Source: Variovorax sp. JS1663
GTDB lineage: Bacteria > Pseudomonadota > Gammaproteobacteria > Burkholderiales > Burkholderiaceae_C
Direction of reading: 5' to 3'
Assembly (NCBI RefSeq): GCF_002157355.1
Contig: NZ_LYMK01000006.1
Coordinates: forward strand, 124,001-188,000
DNA: 64,000 nucleotides
This document shows positions 13,631 through 21,778 of the stretch, piece after piece; the stretch's first letter is position 1; each line of letters opens with the position of its first letter. The position numbers and the translations under genes were made by a program. The notes under the pieces were generated by a model that saw nothing but the letters and a program-made list of their open reading frames with translations, did not search any database and was not told where the DNA came from.

Positions 13631-14757
13631 TCGATCCACCGCCGCCCGGTGAGGCGCTCGTGCTCGCGAATCGCGAAGCGATCCGTCATGCCAGCGATGT
13701 AGTCGGCCACCGCGCGCTGGCGGTCGTCGCGCTGCGCAAAAGATGCCGGCATCTGTCCCGGATCCTCGATGTAGGCGGAGAAAAGCTCGCGCACCACCTC
13801 CTGCGCCCGGCCGGTGGTCTGCATCACGCGCGGATGCCGGTAGAGGTTGCGGAAAAGAAACTGCTTGAGCTCGGTCGACTGGGCGCGCATCGTGGCGCTG
13901 AAGAGCACCAGCGGCGCGGCGCGGCGCACTGCATCTGCATCGACCGGCGCAGCTGTTTCCAGCGCGGCGCGGGTCGCGTCGATCACGTCGTAGACCTGCG
14001 CGCTCAGCATGCGGCGGATGGCTTCGTAGAGCACGCGACGGCCCTGCAGCTGCGGGTGCTCGTCCCGCGTCTCGCGCAGGTAGCGGCTGAAGAGCGCGAC
14101 CTCGTCCAGGCGGTCCAGCTCGATCAGGCCCGAGCGCACGCCATCGTCGATGTCGTGAGCGTTGTAGGCGATCTCGTCGGCCAGGTTGCACAGCTGCGCC
14201 TCCAGCCCCGGCTGGGTGCGTTCACAGAAGCGTCGCCCGACGCCCCCCGGCTCGGCGGCCTCCAGTCGCTCGGCGTTGGCGCGCGAGCAATGCTTGAGGA
14301 TGCCCTCACGGGTCTCGAAGCTCAGGTTCAGCCCGTCGTATTGCGGATAGCGGTGCTCGAGCGCATCCACCACGCGCAGGCTCTGCAGGTTGTGCTCGAA
14401 GCCACCGTGCTGCGCCATGCAGGCATCCAGCGCGTCCTGCCCTGCATGGCCGAAGGGTGTATGGCCCAGGTCATGGGCCAGCGCGATGGCCTCCACCAGG
14501 TCCTCGTTGAGCCGCAACGCACGCGCGATCGAGCGGCCGAGCTGCGCCACTTCCAGGGAATGGGTAAGGCGGGTGCGGAACAGGTCGCCCTCGTGGTTGA
14601 GGAAGACCTGCGTCTTGTAGACCAGACGCCGGAAAGCGGTCGAATGCACGATGCGGTCGCGGTCGCGCTGGAAGTCGTCCCGCGTGGGCGCCGGGGGCTC
14701 CGCATGGCGCCGGCCGCGCGACTGTGCCGGATGACTCGCGTAGGGTGCCAGGCTCAT
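13627..14757 (-). CDS. dgt: dGTP triphosphohydrolase-like protein (HD domain)
   Basis: Hydrolyses dNTPs, classically dGTP to deoxyguanosine and triphosphate, in the cytoplasm; members of this branch can act on several dNTPs. 376 residues. The HD-domain metal ligands are visible: His66 in RTRLTHSLEV and His95-Asp96 in ALAHDLGHTPFGHAG, followed by a later Asp in LADEIAYNAHDIDDG. The N-terminal DRDRIVHSTAFRRLVYKTQV is the family nucleotide-binding block. It starts 14 bases after aroB, and the aroK-aroB-dgt order is common in betaproteobacteria. Also described as deoxyguanosinetriphosphate triphosphohydrolase-like. Confidence 0.93.
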   Translation of the reverse strand: MSLAPYASHPAQSRGRRHAEPPAPTRDDFQRDRDRIVHSTAFRRLVYKTQVFLNHEGDLFRTRLTHSLEVAQLGRSIARALRLNEDLVEAIALAHDLGHTPFGHAGQDALDACMAQHGGFEHNLQSLRVVDALEHRYPQYDGLNLSFETREGILKHCSRANAERLEAAEPGGVGRRFCERTQPGLEAQLCNLADEIAYNAHDIDDGVRSGLIELDRLDEVALFSRYLRETRDEHPQLQGRRVLYEAIRRMLSAQVYDVIDATRAALETAAPVDADAVRRAAPLVLFSATMRAQSTELKQFLFRNLYRHPRVMQTTGRAQEVVRELFSAYIEDPGQMPASFAQRDDRQRAVADYIAGMTDRFAIREHERLTGRRWIE

Positions 14758-14771
14758 TGCCCGATGCCGGG

Positions 14772-15872
14772 TCAGGCCGCGCAGCCCTGCGCCAGCACCT
14801 CGCGCACCATGGCGTCAGGTGCGCTGCGCATGGTGGCCGACCCGGGCTTGTCGATGACCACGAAGCGGATCTCGCCGGCCTCCGACTTCTTGTCGATCCG
14901 CATCAGTTCGAGGTAGCGTTCCGCACTCAGCGCGGGGGCCACGACCGGCAGGCCAGCGCGCTCGACAAGCGCCGAGAGCCGCTGCACGAAGGCCTCGTCG
15001 ACGCCACCCAGCCGTTGCGACAGCCGCGCGGCCAGGACCATGCCGCAGCCGACGGCCTCGCCGTGCAGCCACTCGCCATAACCCAGGCCAGCCTCGATGG
15101 CATGGCCGAAGGTATGGCCGAAATTGAGGATCGCGCGCAGGCCGCTCTCGCGCTCGTCCTGCCCCACGACCGCCGCCTTGATCTCGCAGCTGCGCCGCAC
15201 CGCGCGCGCGAGCGCGGCAGGATCGCGCGCCATCAACGCGTCGATGTTCGCCTCGATCCAGTCGAAGAAGCGCATGTCGTAGATCGGGCCGTACTTGATG
15301 ATCTCGGCCAGGCCCGCGCTGAGCTCGCGCGCCGGCAGCGTGGACAGCGTGGCGAGGTCGCACAACACGAGGCGCGGCTGGTAGAAGGCGCCGATCATGT
15401 TCTTGCCCAGGGGATGGTTGATCGCCGTCTTGCCGCCCACCGAGGAATCGACCTGCGCCAGGAGGGTGGTCGGCACCTGCACGAAGGGCACGCCCCGCAT
15501 GTAGCTGGCCGCCGCGAAGCCGACCATGTCGCCCACCACGCCGCCGCCGAGCGCAAACAGCACCGTCTTGCGGTCACAGCCGTGGCGCAGCAATGCGTCG
15601 AAGATCAGATTCAGCGTCGCCCAGTCCTTGTGCACCTCACCATCGGGCAGCTCCAGCATGTGGACGGCCTGGAAGCGGCAGGCCAGGGTGTCGCGCAGGG
15701 CCTGCGCATAGAGCGGCGCCACCGTGGTATTGCTGACGATCAGGGCCGCAGCAGCGGCAGGGACGGCGTCGAAATGGCCCGGCTCGCCGAGCAGGCCGCT
15801 GCCGATCAGGATCGGATAGCTGCGCTCGCCAAGCTGGATCTCGACCCGCCCGGGGGAGAGGGACACTGGCAT
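14772..15872 (-). CDS. aroB: 3-dehydroquinate synthase
   Basis: Second step of the shikimate pathway: converts DAHP to 3-dehydroquinate with NAD and a divalent metal. The 366 residues match the usual length. The NAD-binding glycine motif [16 protein letters not shown] is clear, followed by the [19 protein letters not shown] block. The metal-binding histidines lie in [13 protein letters not shown], with a Glu in [10 protein letters not shown]. It lies 36 bases downstream of aroK and 14 bases upstream of dgt on the same strand. Confidence 0.97.
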   Translation of the reverse strand: MPVSLSPGRVEIQLGERSYPILIGSGLLGEPGHFDAVPAAAAALIVSNTTVAPLYAQALRDTLACRFQAVHMLELPDGEVHKDWATLNLIFDALLRHGCDRKTVLFALGGGVVGDMVGFAAASYMRGVPFVQVPTTLLAQVDSSVGGKTAINHPLGKNMIGAFYQPRLVLCDLATLSTLPARELSAGLAEIIKYGPIYDMRFFDWIEANIDALMARDPAALARAVRRSCEIKAAVVGQDERESGLRAILNFGHTFGHAIEAGLGYGEWLHGEAVGCGMVLAARLSQRLGGVDEAFVQRLSALVERAGLPVVAPALSAERYLELMRIDKKSEAGEIRFVVIDKPGSATMRSAPDAMVREVLAQGCAA

Positions 15873-15908
15873 GGCCCCGAGTTTAGGCGCATGCTGCCCG
15901 GCCCGGGC

Positions 15909-16454
15909 TCAGGTCTGCGGATCGCTTCGGGTCCCGGGGGATATCAGACCGGCCAACTCCAGCTGCATCACGATGATGTTCACCAGCATCGCGACGGTGG
16001 GCCGGCCGGTTTCGACCACATCGTGCGCTGTTTCGCGGTAGAGCGGGTCGCGCGCGGCATAAAGCTCATGCAGACGGCCCAGCGGGTCGGCGACCTGCAG
16101 CAGGGGCCGCTTGACATCGTGTCGCAGCCTCCGGAACAGGTCCTCGGGCGAGGAGCGCAGGTAGATCACGTGGAAGTGCTCGCGCAATTGGAGGCGATTG
16201 GCCTCGCGCAACACCGAGCCGCCGCCGGTCGACACGATGCCGTGGGCCGCGGCGGCAAGTTCGGCGATCACCTCTTGCTCAAGGTCACGGAAACTCTGCT
16301 CGCCCTCGCGCTCGAAGAAATCGCGGATGGAGCAGCCGATGCGCCGCTCGATCAGGTCGTCGCTGTCGATGAAGGGAAGCTGGAGACGCTGAGCCAGGCG
16401 CCGGCCCACCGCCGATTTTCCGGCGCCGGGCAGGCCGACGAGTGCGACCGCCAC
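15909..16454 (-). CDS. aroK: Shikimate kinase
   Basis: Phosphorylates shikimate with ATP in the aromatic amino acid pathway. 181 residues. Walker A is GLPGAGKS (residues 7-14). The shikimate-binding Asp lies in FIDSDDLIERRIG, the GGG turn in IVSTGGGSVLRE, and the lid contains LLQVADPLGRLHELYAARDPLYRE. The frame offers only a GTG start at 16454 at the right place (GTGGCGGTC); no ATG lies in frame nearer to pilQ. It begins 25 bases after the pilQ stop, continuing the pilMNOPQ-aroKB directon. Confidence 0.95.
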   Translation of the reverse strand: MAVALVGLPGAGKSAVGRRLAQRLQLPFIDSDDLIERRIGCSIRDFFEREGEQSFRDLEQEVIAELAAAAHGIVSTGGGSVLREANRLQLREHFHVIYLRSSPEDLFRRLRHDVKRPLLQVADPLGRLHELYAARDPLYRETAHDVVETGRPTVAMLVNIIVMQLELAGLISPGTRSDPQT

Positions 16455-16479
16455 GCGATGCTGCGAACACCCACGCGCG

Positions 16480-18624
16480 TCAGCGCGCGGCGTTACGGTC
16501 GGTAATCATCTTCGGGGTGATAAAGACGAGCATTTCGGTCTTGTTGGCAACGCGCTCGCGCTTGCGGAACAGTGCCCCCACGTAGGGCACTTCACCCAGC
16601 ACCGGCACGCGCGATTCGTCGTTGGTTTCGGTGAGCTCGAAGATACCACCGATGACCACGGTGCCGCCGTTTTCGACCAGCACCTCGGTCTGCACATGCT
16701 TCGTGTTGATCGCGAAACCGGCGGTCGTTGCCTGACCGACCGTGTCCTTGTTGACGTCCAGCGTCAGGATGATGTTGCCCTCGGGAGTGATCTGCGGCGT
16801 CACCTCGAGCTTCAGGTTGGCTTTGCGGAAGGCGATGGAGGTGGCGCCGCTGGAGGTGGCAACCTGATAGGGCAGTTCCGTGCCCTGCTCGATCAGCGCC
16901 TTGGTCTGGTCGGCGGTCACGACACGCGGGCTGGACACCACCTTGCCCTTGCCGTCGGCTTCCAGGGCCGAGATCTCGAGGTTCAGCATGCGCGAGAAGC
17001 TGGAGTTGAACAGCGAGATGGCGAAGGTGCCCGGCGCATTGCCGTTGCCGGCCACACCAGTCGAGGGCAGGTTGACGAAGTTGGAGTTCGTGAAAGTGGT
17101 GAGCGCGCTGGCAGGCGTGGTGGCGGTCGCCGGGGTTACGACCGGAACCGCGCCGATATTGCCGAACACAGGCCGACCGTTGTTCGAGCCCACCGTGCCG
17201 CCGGACACGCCGCCACCGAGCCGCACGCCCAGGGATTTGCCGAAGGTATCGGAGGCTTCCACGATGCGCGCCTCGATCAGCACCTGGCGCACCGGCACGT
17301 CCAGCTTCTGGATCAGCTCGGCGACCTGTTGCAGGCGCGAGGGAATGTCCGAGACGAAGAGCTGGTTGGTCCGCGATTCGGCGATCACGCTGCCGCGCGG
17401 GCTCAGGATGCGGGTCGTGGTGCCCGAACCGCCGCCGCTCGACGTGCCCGAACCGGTCAGGCCCTGGGCAATGGTCACGGCCTTGGTGTAATTCAGCTGG
17501 AAGGATTGGGTGCGCAGCGGCTCCAGGTTCTGGATCGCGGCCTGCGCCTCGAACTCGAGCTTTTCCTTGGCGTTGATCTCGTCCTTGGGCGCGATCCACA
17601 GCACGCTACCGTTCTTGCGCATGCCCAGGTTCTTGGCCTGCATGATGATGTCGAGCGCCTGGTCCCAGGGCACATCTTTCAGACGCAGAGTCAGCGCACC
17701 GGTCACGGAATCCGAGGTCACGATGTTGAAGTTCGTGAAATCGGCGATCACCTGCAGCAGCGAGCGGATCTCGATGTTCTGGAAGTTCAGCGACAGCTTC
17801 TCGCCGGTGTAGCCGACACCCTGGGTCAGCTTGGTCGGATCGACCTTGCGCGGACGCACCTCGACCACGAACTGGTTCTCGCTCTGGTAGGCGCTGTGCT
17901 CCCAGTCGCCCTTGGGCTCGATGGTCATGCGCACGCGATCACCGGCCTGCTGCGCCGTCACGGTCTGCACGGGCGTGCCGAAATCCGACACGTCGAGGCG
18001 GCGGCGCAGGCCTTCCGGCAGGGTGGACTTGGTGAACTCCACCACCAGGTTGCGTCCCTGCTGACGAATGTCCACCCCCACCTGATTGTTTGCGAGGTCA
18101 ACGACCACGCGGCCGGTGTTGTCCGAACCAAGCCGAAAATCGACATCGCGCAGCGGCAGCATGTCGCGATTGCGGTTCTCGGAAAATGCCTGCGGCGTCG
18201 AGGCCACCAAGGCCGCGCCCGGAACGGGTTCGAGCGAAACCAGGAGCGACTTGCCCTGGATCTCGGCCTTGTAGGCAGTCGCTTGCTTCAGGTTCAGAAC
18301 CAGCCGGGTGCGCTCCCCTGCCTGCACCACGTTGATGGAACGCAGATTGCCCTGGTTGACGTCGATCGCCGAGCGGCCGATGGCGTTGGTCACGCCAGGA
18401 AAATCAAGGGCGATGCGCGCCGGCGCCTGGATCGCGAAGCCGGTGGGCGGGGCAGCGAGCGGCTGCGTGAGGTCGATCCGCACGACTTCGGCGCCAGACT
18501 GCATTGAGCTCGTGACCGATTCGATCGCGTTCTGAGCATGCGCCACCGCCAGCGCGCCACAGGCGAGCAGGCCGGCACCAACCACGCGCAGCCACTGCGC
18601 GAACCTGAAATTCTTGGGTTTCAT
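16480..18624 (-). CDS. pilQ: PilQ, type IV pilus secretin
   Basis: Forms the outer-membrane channel through which the type IV pilus leaves the cell and, in many species, DNA enters. 714 residues from the ATG at 18624 (MKPKNFRFAQWL), with a signal peptide ending near AVAHAQ. AMIN-type domains (ARIALDFPGVTNAIG; DNTGRVVVDLANNQVGVD) are followed by a secretin/TonB short N-terminal domain (LSLNFQNIEIRSLLQVIADF). The C-terminal secretin domain ends with VPVLGEVPYVGALFRKRER and MLVFITPKMI. A Gly/Ser-rich linker (GSGTSSGGGSG) and an Ala/Thr/Pro-rich linker are present. The start overlaps pilP by four bases. Confidence 0.96.
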   Translation of the reverse strand: MKPKNFRFAQWLRVVGAGLLACGALAVAHAQNAIESVTSSMQSGAEVVRIDLTQPLAAPPTGFAIQAPARIALDFPGVTNAIGRSAIDVNQGNLRSINVVQAGERTRLVLNLKQATAYKAEIQGKSLLVSLEPVPGAALVASTPQAFSENRNRDMLPLRDVDFRLGSDNTGRVVVDLANNQVGVDIRQQGRNLVVEFTKSTLPEGLRRRLDVSDFGTPVQTVTAQQAGDRVRMTIEPKGDWEHSAYQSENQFVVEVRPRKVDPTKLTQGVGYTGEKLSLNFQNIEIRSLLQVIADFTNFNIVTSDSVTGALTLRLKDVPWDQALDIIMQAKNLGMRKNGSVLWIAPKDEINAKEKLEFEAQAAIQNLEPLRTQSFQLNYTKAVTIAQGLTGSGTSSGGGSGTTTRILSPRGSVIAESRTNQLFVSDIPSRLQQVAELIQKLDVPVRQVLIEARIVEASDTFGKSLGVRLGGGVSGGTVGSNNGRPVFGNIGAVPVVTPATATTPASALTTFTNSNFVNLPSTGVAGNGNAPGTFAISLFNSSFSRMLNLEISALEADGKGKVVSSPRVVTADQTKALIEQGTELPYQVATSSGATSIAFRKANLKLEVTPQITPEGNIILTLDVNKDTVGQATTAGFAINTKHVQTEVLVENGGTVVIGGIFELTETNDESRVPVLGEVPYVGALFRKRERVANKTEMLVFITPKMITDRNAAR

Positions 18625-19163
18625 TTCGACCTCTCTTGCAACTGCAGCGTCGCCACGCGTTCGATCCATTCACCGGCGGCGTCCTGCACGATTTCACGCA
18701 AGGCGAGTTCGGTTTCGCTGATTCGGGTAATGCGCCCGTAGTTGAGGCCCAGATAGTTTCCGACCCGGACCTGGTAGAGCAGCTTGTCGACGGTGACCAG
18801 CGCCACGGGCTGGCCATTGCGCACCATGCTGCCCACCATGGCCATCGAATCGAGCGGGAAAGCTTCCAGCGATTCCTTGCGACGGGTCAGTTCAGGCGCG
18901 ATCAGGCCCGAGGTGCTGGGCTGGTTCGAATCGCGGCGCAGGGCCTGCGTGAGCTTTTGCATGTTGAAGGGCTCGAAGGCGCTGGCTTCGGTATAGGCCT
19001 GGGGCGTGAACTTCTTCGGCTCGGTGATCGGCGGCACGGTGGGCCGCACCTGCGCCTTCTGCTCGGCCATCCAGCGCTGGAGCTCCTCCTGGTCGGAGCC
19101 CATGCAGCCGCTCAGGCCAAGGGCGACGGCGCAGATCCACAATGGGTAAAAGAACCTTCTCAT
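18621..19163 (-). CDS. pilP: PilP, type IV pilus assembly lipoprotein
   Basis: Inner-membrane-anchored lipoprotein that links the PilMNO platform to the PilQ secretin. 180 residues. The signal peptide ends with lipobox LSGC (Cys20, MGSDQEELQRW next). The C-terminal half has the PilP beta-domain pattern (FPLDSMAMVGSMVRNGQPVA, YQVRVGNYLGLNYGRITRIS). Overlaps both pilO and pilQ by four bases (ATGA), giving tight coupling. Confidence 0.95.
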   Translation of the reverse strand: MRRFFYPLWICAVALGLSGCMGSDQEELQRWMAEQKAQVRPTVPPITEPKKFTPQAYTEASAFEPFNMQKLTQALRRDSNQPSTSGLIAPELTRRKESLEAFPLDSMAMVGSMVRNGQPVALVTVDKLLYQVRVGNYLGLNYGRITRISETELALREIVQDAAGEWIERVATLQLQERSK

Positions 19164-19831
19164 TTCTTCTGCGCCGCTGCTGCAGCGCGCTTCTGCGCCG
19201 CCTGCTCTTCTTCATCCAGGTAGCGGAAGGTTCGCGCCGTGGCGTCCATGGTCAGCGCGCCATCCTTGCCCGGGGTGACCGCCAGGTTGTTCAGCGTCAC
19301 GATGCGCGAGAGATTGGCGACATCCGCAACGAAGGCACCCATATCGTGATAGCGACCCGTTACCTTCACCGCGATCGGCAGTTCGGCGTAGTAGTCCTTG
19401 ACGACGACCTGGCCCGGACGGAACAGCTCGAACTGGAGGCTGCGGCCGAGCCCAGCCTGGTTGATGTCGGAGAGCAAGGCATCCATCTCGGCCTTGCTCG
19501 GCAGTTGCTTCTCGAGCAGCGTCACATACTGCTGGACCTGCTCGCGCTGCTTCTTCAGCAGCTCGAGATTGGCGGCCTGCCCCACCTTCTTCTGGTAGTC
19601 GGCCCGGAGCGCGACCTCCTTGGCCCGCTCGGCCTCGAGCTCGTCGTTCGAATTGGTGAGCCACACGAACCACAGGGCCACGAGAACCAGCGCCGTGACC
19701 ACCGCGCACAGCGCGTAGCGCGGCACTGGCGGCCACACCGAAGGATCGTTCGGGTTCAGGCCACGGAACTGGTCGCCGAAGCGCTGCAGAGCGGCGCTGA
19801 TGTCGATGTTGGAAGCGCGTTTGGTTGCCAT
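19160..19831 (-). CDS. pilO: PilO, type IV pilus alignment-complex protein
   Basis: Bitopic inner-membrane protein that pairs with PilN in the pilus alignment complex. 223 residues from the ATG at 19831 (MATKRASNIDISAAL). One membrane helix lies near residues 43-61 (LCAVVTALVLVALWFVW), followed by a coiled coil (ELEAERAKEVALRADYQKKV) and a C-terminal ferredoxin-like domain. A TTG at 19843 would overlap the pilN stop (TTGA) and add four residues. It is a possible coupled start, but the ATG is preferred. Confidence 0.93.
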   Translation of the reverse strand: MATKRASNIDISAALQRFGDQFRGLNPNDPSVWPPVPRYALCAVVTALVLVALWFVWLTNSNDELEAERAKEVALRADYQKKVGQAANLELLKKQREQVQQYVTLLEKQLPSKAEMDALLSDINQAGLGRSLQFELFRPGQVVVKDYYAELPIAVKVTGRYHDMGAFVADVANLSRIVTLNNLAVTPGKDGALTMDATARTFRYLDEEEQAAQKRAAAAAQKK

Positions 19832-19839
19832 GATGCCGC

Positions 19840-20460
19840 TCAACCCTTGCCCGCAGCCGATGCCGCCGCACCCGCGCCGGGTGCGGCCTTCTGCGCATCC
19901 GTGGGCCGCTTGAGCCCGATGCGCATCGTGAAGTTGGCCACCCGCCGCTGGTCGCGCGGGCTCAGACTGACGTTGCCAGCGGTGATTTCCACCAGTTCCG
20001 GCTTGACCAGCCAGGGACTGTTGTTGCCCAGATTTCGCAGCAGCTCCGACACCCGTTCGTTGGACTGCGCCTGGCCCAGCAGCGTGACTGTCTGGTTCTC
20101 CTGCTTCATGCTGGTCAGGTAGACGCCGTCGGGCAGTTGCCGCACGAGTTCATTGAGCAGATGCACCGGCATGTTGCGGTCGCCCTGGAGATCTTCTACT
20201 GCCTGCTGCCGGGCACGCAGGGCGGCGATCTCGGACTGGAGGGTGGAGATTTCCTTGATCTCGGCTTCCAGTTTCCTGATCTCGGCCTGGAGAAAGCTGT
20301 TCTTGGCCTGTTGATCGGCGATCTGGGCCTGGTACCAAAGAAAAGCTGCGCCCGCGATCAGGCAGCCCAGCACCGCCGAGGCGCCCAGTGCGGCATAGAA
20401 CGTCTCTCGCCGGCGCTTGCGCGCGGCTTCCCGGTGCGGGAGCAGGTTGATCAAGATCAC
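19840..20460 (-). CDS. pilN: PilN, type IV pilus assembly protein
   Basis: Inner-membrane partner of PilO and PilM. The cytoplasmic N-terminal peptide ILINLLPHREAARKRR is the conserved INLLPWR-type segment that docks into PilM. It is followed by one membrane helix (ALGASAVLGCLIAGAAFLW), a coiled coil and a periplasmic domain. The start is GTG at 20460, whose last bases overlap the pilM stop (GTGA); this puts the docking peptide right at the N-terminus, as expected. 206 residues. Confidence 0.94.
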   Translation of the reverse strand: MILINLLPHREAARKRRRETFYAALGASAVLGCLIAGAAFLWYQAQIADQQAKNSFLQAEIRKLEAEIKEISTLQSEIAALRARQQAVEDLQGDRNMPVHLLNELVRQLPDGVYLTSMKQENQTVTLLGQAQSNERVSELLRNLGNNSPWLVKPELVEITAGNVSLSPRDQRRVANFTMRIGLKRPTDAQKAAPGAGAAASAAGKG

Positions 20461-21536
20461 TGCAGGAACCTCCGCATCGCCAGGCCGCACGAGGTCAGGT
20501 ACGAGGGCGCCTCGCGCCGGACCTTCTTTTCGCGGATGCCACTGCCAATTTCCATGCCGTCGAAAGGATTGACCAGCGAGCAGGCAAAGGAAGTCTGCCG
20601 CGTGACGGCGCTGGTCAGCCCCGGAAGTGCGGCCGATCCGCCCGCGAGCAGCACGTAGTCGACCCGGTTGTGCGGTGTGCTGGTGAAGAAGAACTGCAAC
20701 GCCCTGGCGATTTCCTGGGCGATGCTCGCCACAAAGGGCTTGAGCACGCCGGAACCGTAGTCGTCGGGGAGATCGCCACTGCGCTTCTTCGTTTCGGCCT
20801 CTTCCGCGGAAAAGCCGTACTGCCGCACGATCAATTGTGTGAGCTGAGCGCCGCCGAAGGCCTGGTCGCGGTCGTACAGCACCTCCTGGTTGCGCAACAC
20901 CTGCATGCTGGTCGTGAAGGCGCCCACCTCGAACAGTGCCACCACAGCATCACGGCCCTGACCGGGAAGCTGCTCGATCAAACGCGCCGTCGCGAGCCGC
21001 GAGGCATAGGATTCGACGTCGAGAATGACGGCCTTCAGGCCCGCCGCTTCCGCCAAGCCCTGGCGGTCCTGTACTTTTTCCTTGCGCGAGGCGGCAATCA
21101 AGACTTCGACGTCACCCACCGTGTTCGCGCTCTGGCCGATGACGCAGAAGTCCAGGCTCACCTCGTCGAGCGAGAACGGGATGTACTGATTGGCCTCCGA
21201 CTCCACCTGGATCTCGAGCTCCTGCTCGCTCATTCCGCCGGGCAAGACGATCTTCTTCGTGATGACGGCCGACGGCGGCAGAGCCAACGCAGCGTTCTTG
21301 GTGCGGCTGCCGCTCTTGCGCACCACGCGCCGGACCGCCTCGGCCACCTCGTCGAACTTCTCGACATTGCCGTCCGTGATCCAGCCCCGCTCCAGCGGTT
21401 CGATCGCACAACGCTCAAGAACCAGCTTGCCGCTGGCGTCACGTCCGAGTTCGACCAGCTTGACACTGGACGAGCTGACGTCCAACCCGAGCAGCGGCGC
21501 GGGTTGACGGCGAAACAGCGATCCGAGAGCAGCCAA
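20457..21536 (-). CDS. pilM: PilM, actin-like type IV pilus assembly protein
   Basis: Cytoplasmic FtsA/actin-like ATP-binding protein that binds the PilN N-terminus and connects the pilus platform to the motor. 359 residues from a TTG at 21536 (TTGGCTGCTCTCGGA), preceded by GGAACGGGA at a suitable distance. The frame runs up to 21611, but no better start is seen. Actin-fold motifs: LLGLDVSSSSVKLVEL (phosphate 1), VALFEVGAFTTSMQVL (phosphate 2) and YVLLAGGSAALPGL (adenosine). First gene of pilMNOPQ, transcribed away from ponA. Confidence 0.94.
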   Translation of the reverse strand: MAALGSLFRRQPAPLLGLDVSSSSVKLVELGRDASGKLVLERCAIEPLERGWITDGNVEKFDEVAEAVRRVVRKSGSRTKNAALALPPSAVITKKIVLPGGMSEQELEIQVESEANQYIPFSLDEVSLDFCVIGQSANTVGDVEVLIAASRKEKVQDRQGLAEAAGLKAVILDVESYASRLATARLIEQLPGQGRDAVVALFEVGAFTTSMQVLRNQEVLYDRDQAFGGAQLTQLIVRQYGFSAEEAETKKRSGDLPDDYGSGVLKPFVASIAQEIARALQFFFTSTPHNRVDYVLLAGGSAALPGLTSAVTRQTSFACSLVNPFDGMEIGSGIREKKVRREAPSYLTSCGLAMRRFLQ

Positions 21537-21586
21537 GTTAAATCCCGTTCCGTTTGTAACGATTAGAAATATTTGCGTGTGGGTGC

Positions 21587-21615
21587 ATGCTAGCAGGACG
21601 TTTACGGCCAACCAA
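21587..21615 (-). promoter_or_regulatory. Candidate pilMNOPQ promoter
   Basis: On the minus strand TTGGTT (21610-21615) and TAGCAT (21587-21592) are separated by 17 bases, giving a weak sigma70-like match. Transcription would start near 21580, about 44 bases ahead of the pilM TTG. No operator is evident. Confidence 0.3.
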
Positions 21616-21748
21616 GCGCGAGAACCTCAAGTCTTGTATCAAGCGTTGTCAAAAGGGAACGTAACAGGCCCGATTCACAACTTACGTCACGAATGCGAGT
21701 ACTTGGGTTTTATGTCCTCTTCAATGCCCGTCTGGAGGGGGCGCTTTT

Positions 21749-21754
21749 TATAAT
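21749..21754 (+). promoter_or_regulatory. Candidate -10 element of ponA
   Basis: A perfect TATAAT in an otherwise GC-rich context, 25 bases before the ponA ATG. No good -35 is found at 16-18 bases upstream. The implied leader is only about 18 bases, and no strong ribosome site is visible in it. Confidence 0.4.
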
Positions 21755-21778
21755 TGGCGCTGACTTCAATCTCCCTCC

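Noticed and set aside
12356..14191. 611-codon frame suggesting an N-terminally extended MFS fusion
   Set aside because: The upstream ~187 codons overlap dgt in another frame and are Arg/Pro/Ala-rich without domain features. The ATG at 13630 overlaps the dgt stop in the normal coupled way.
17040..17470. Low-complexity Ala/Thr/Ser/Gly stretches in pilQ as possible mobile or variable inserts
   Set aside because: They lie in linkers of the secretin region, keep the frame, and have the same base composition as their surroundings.
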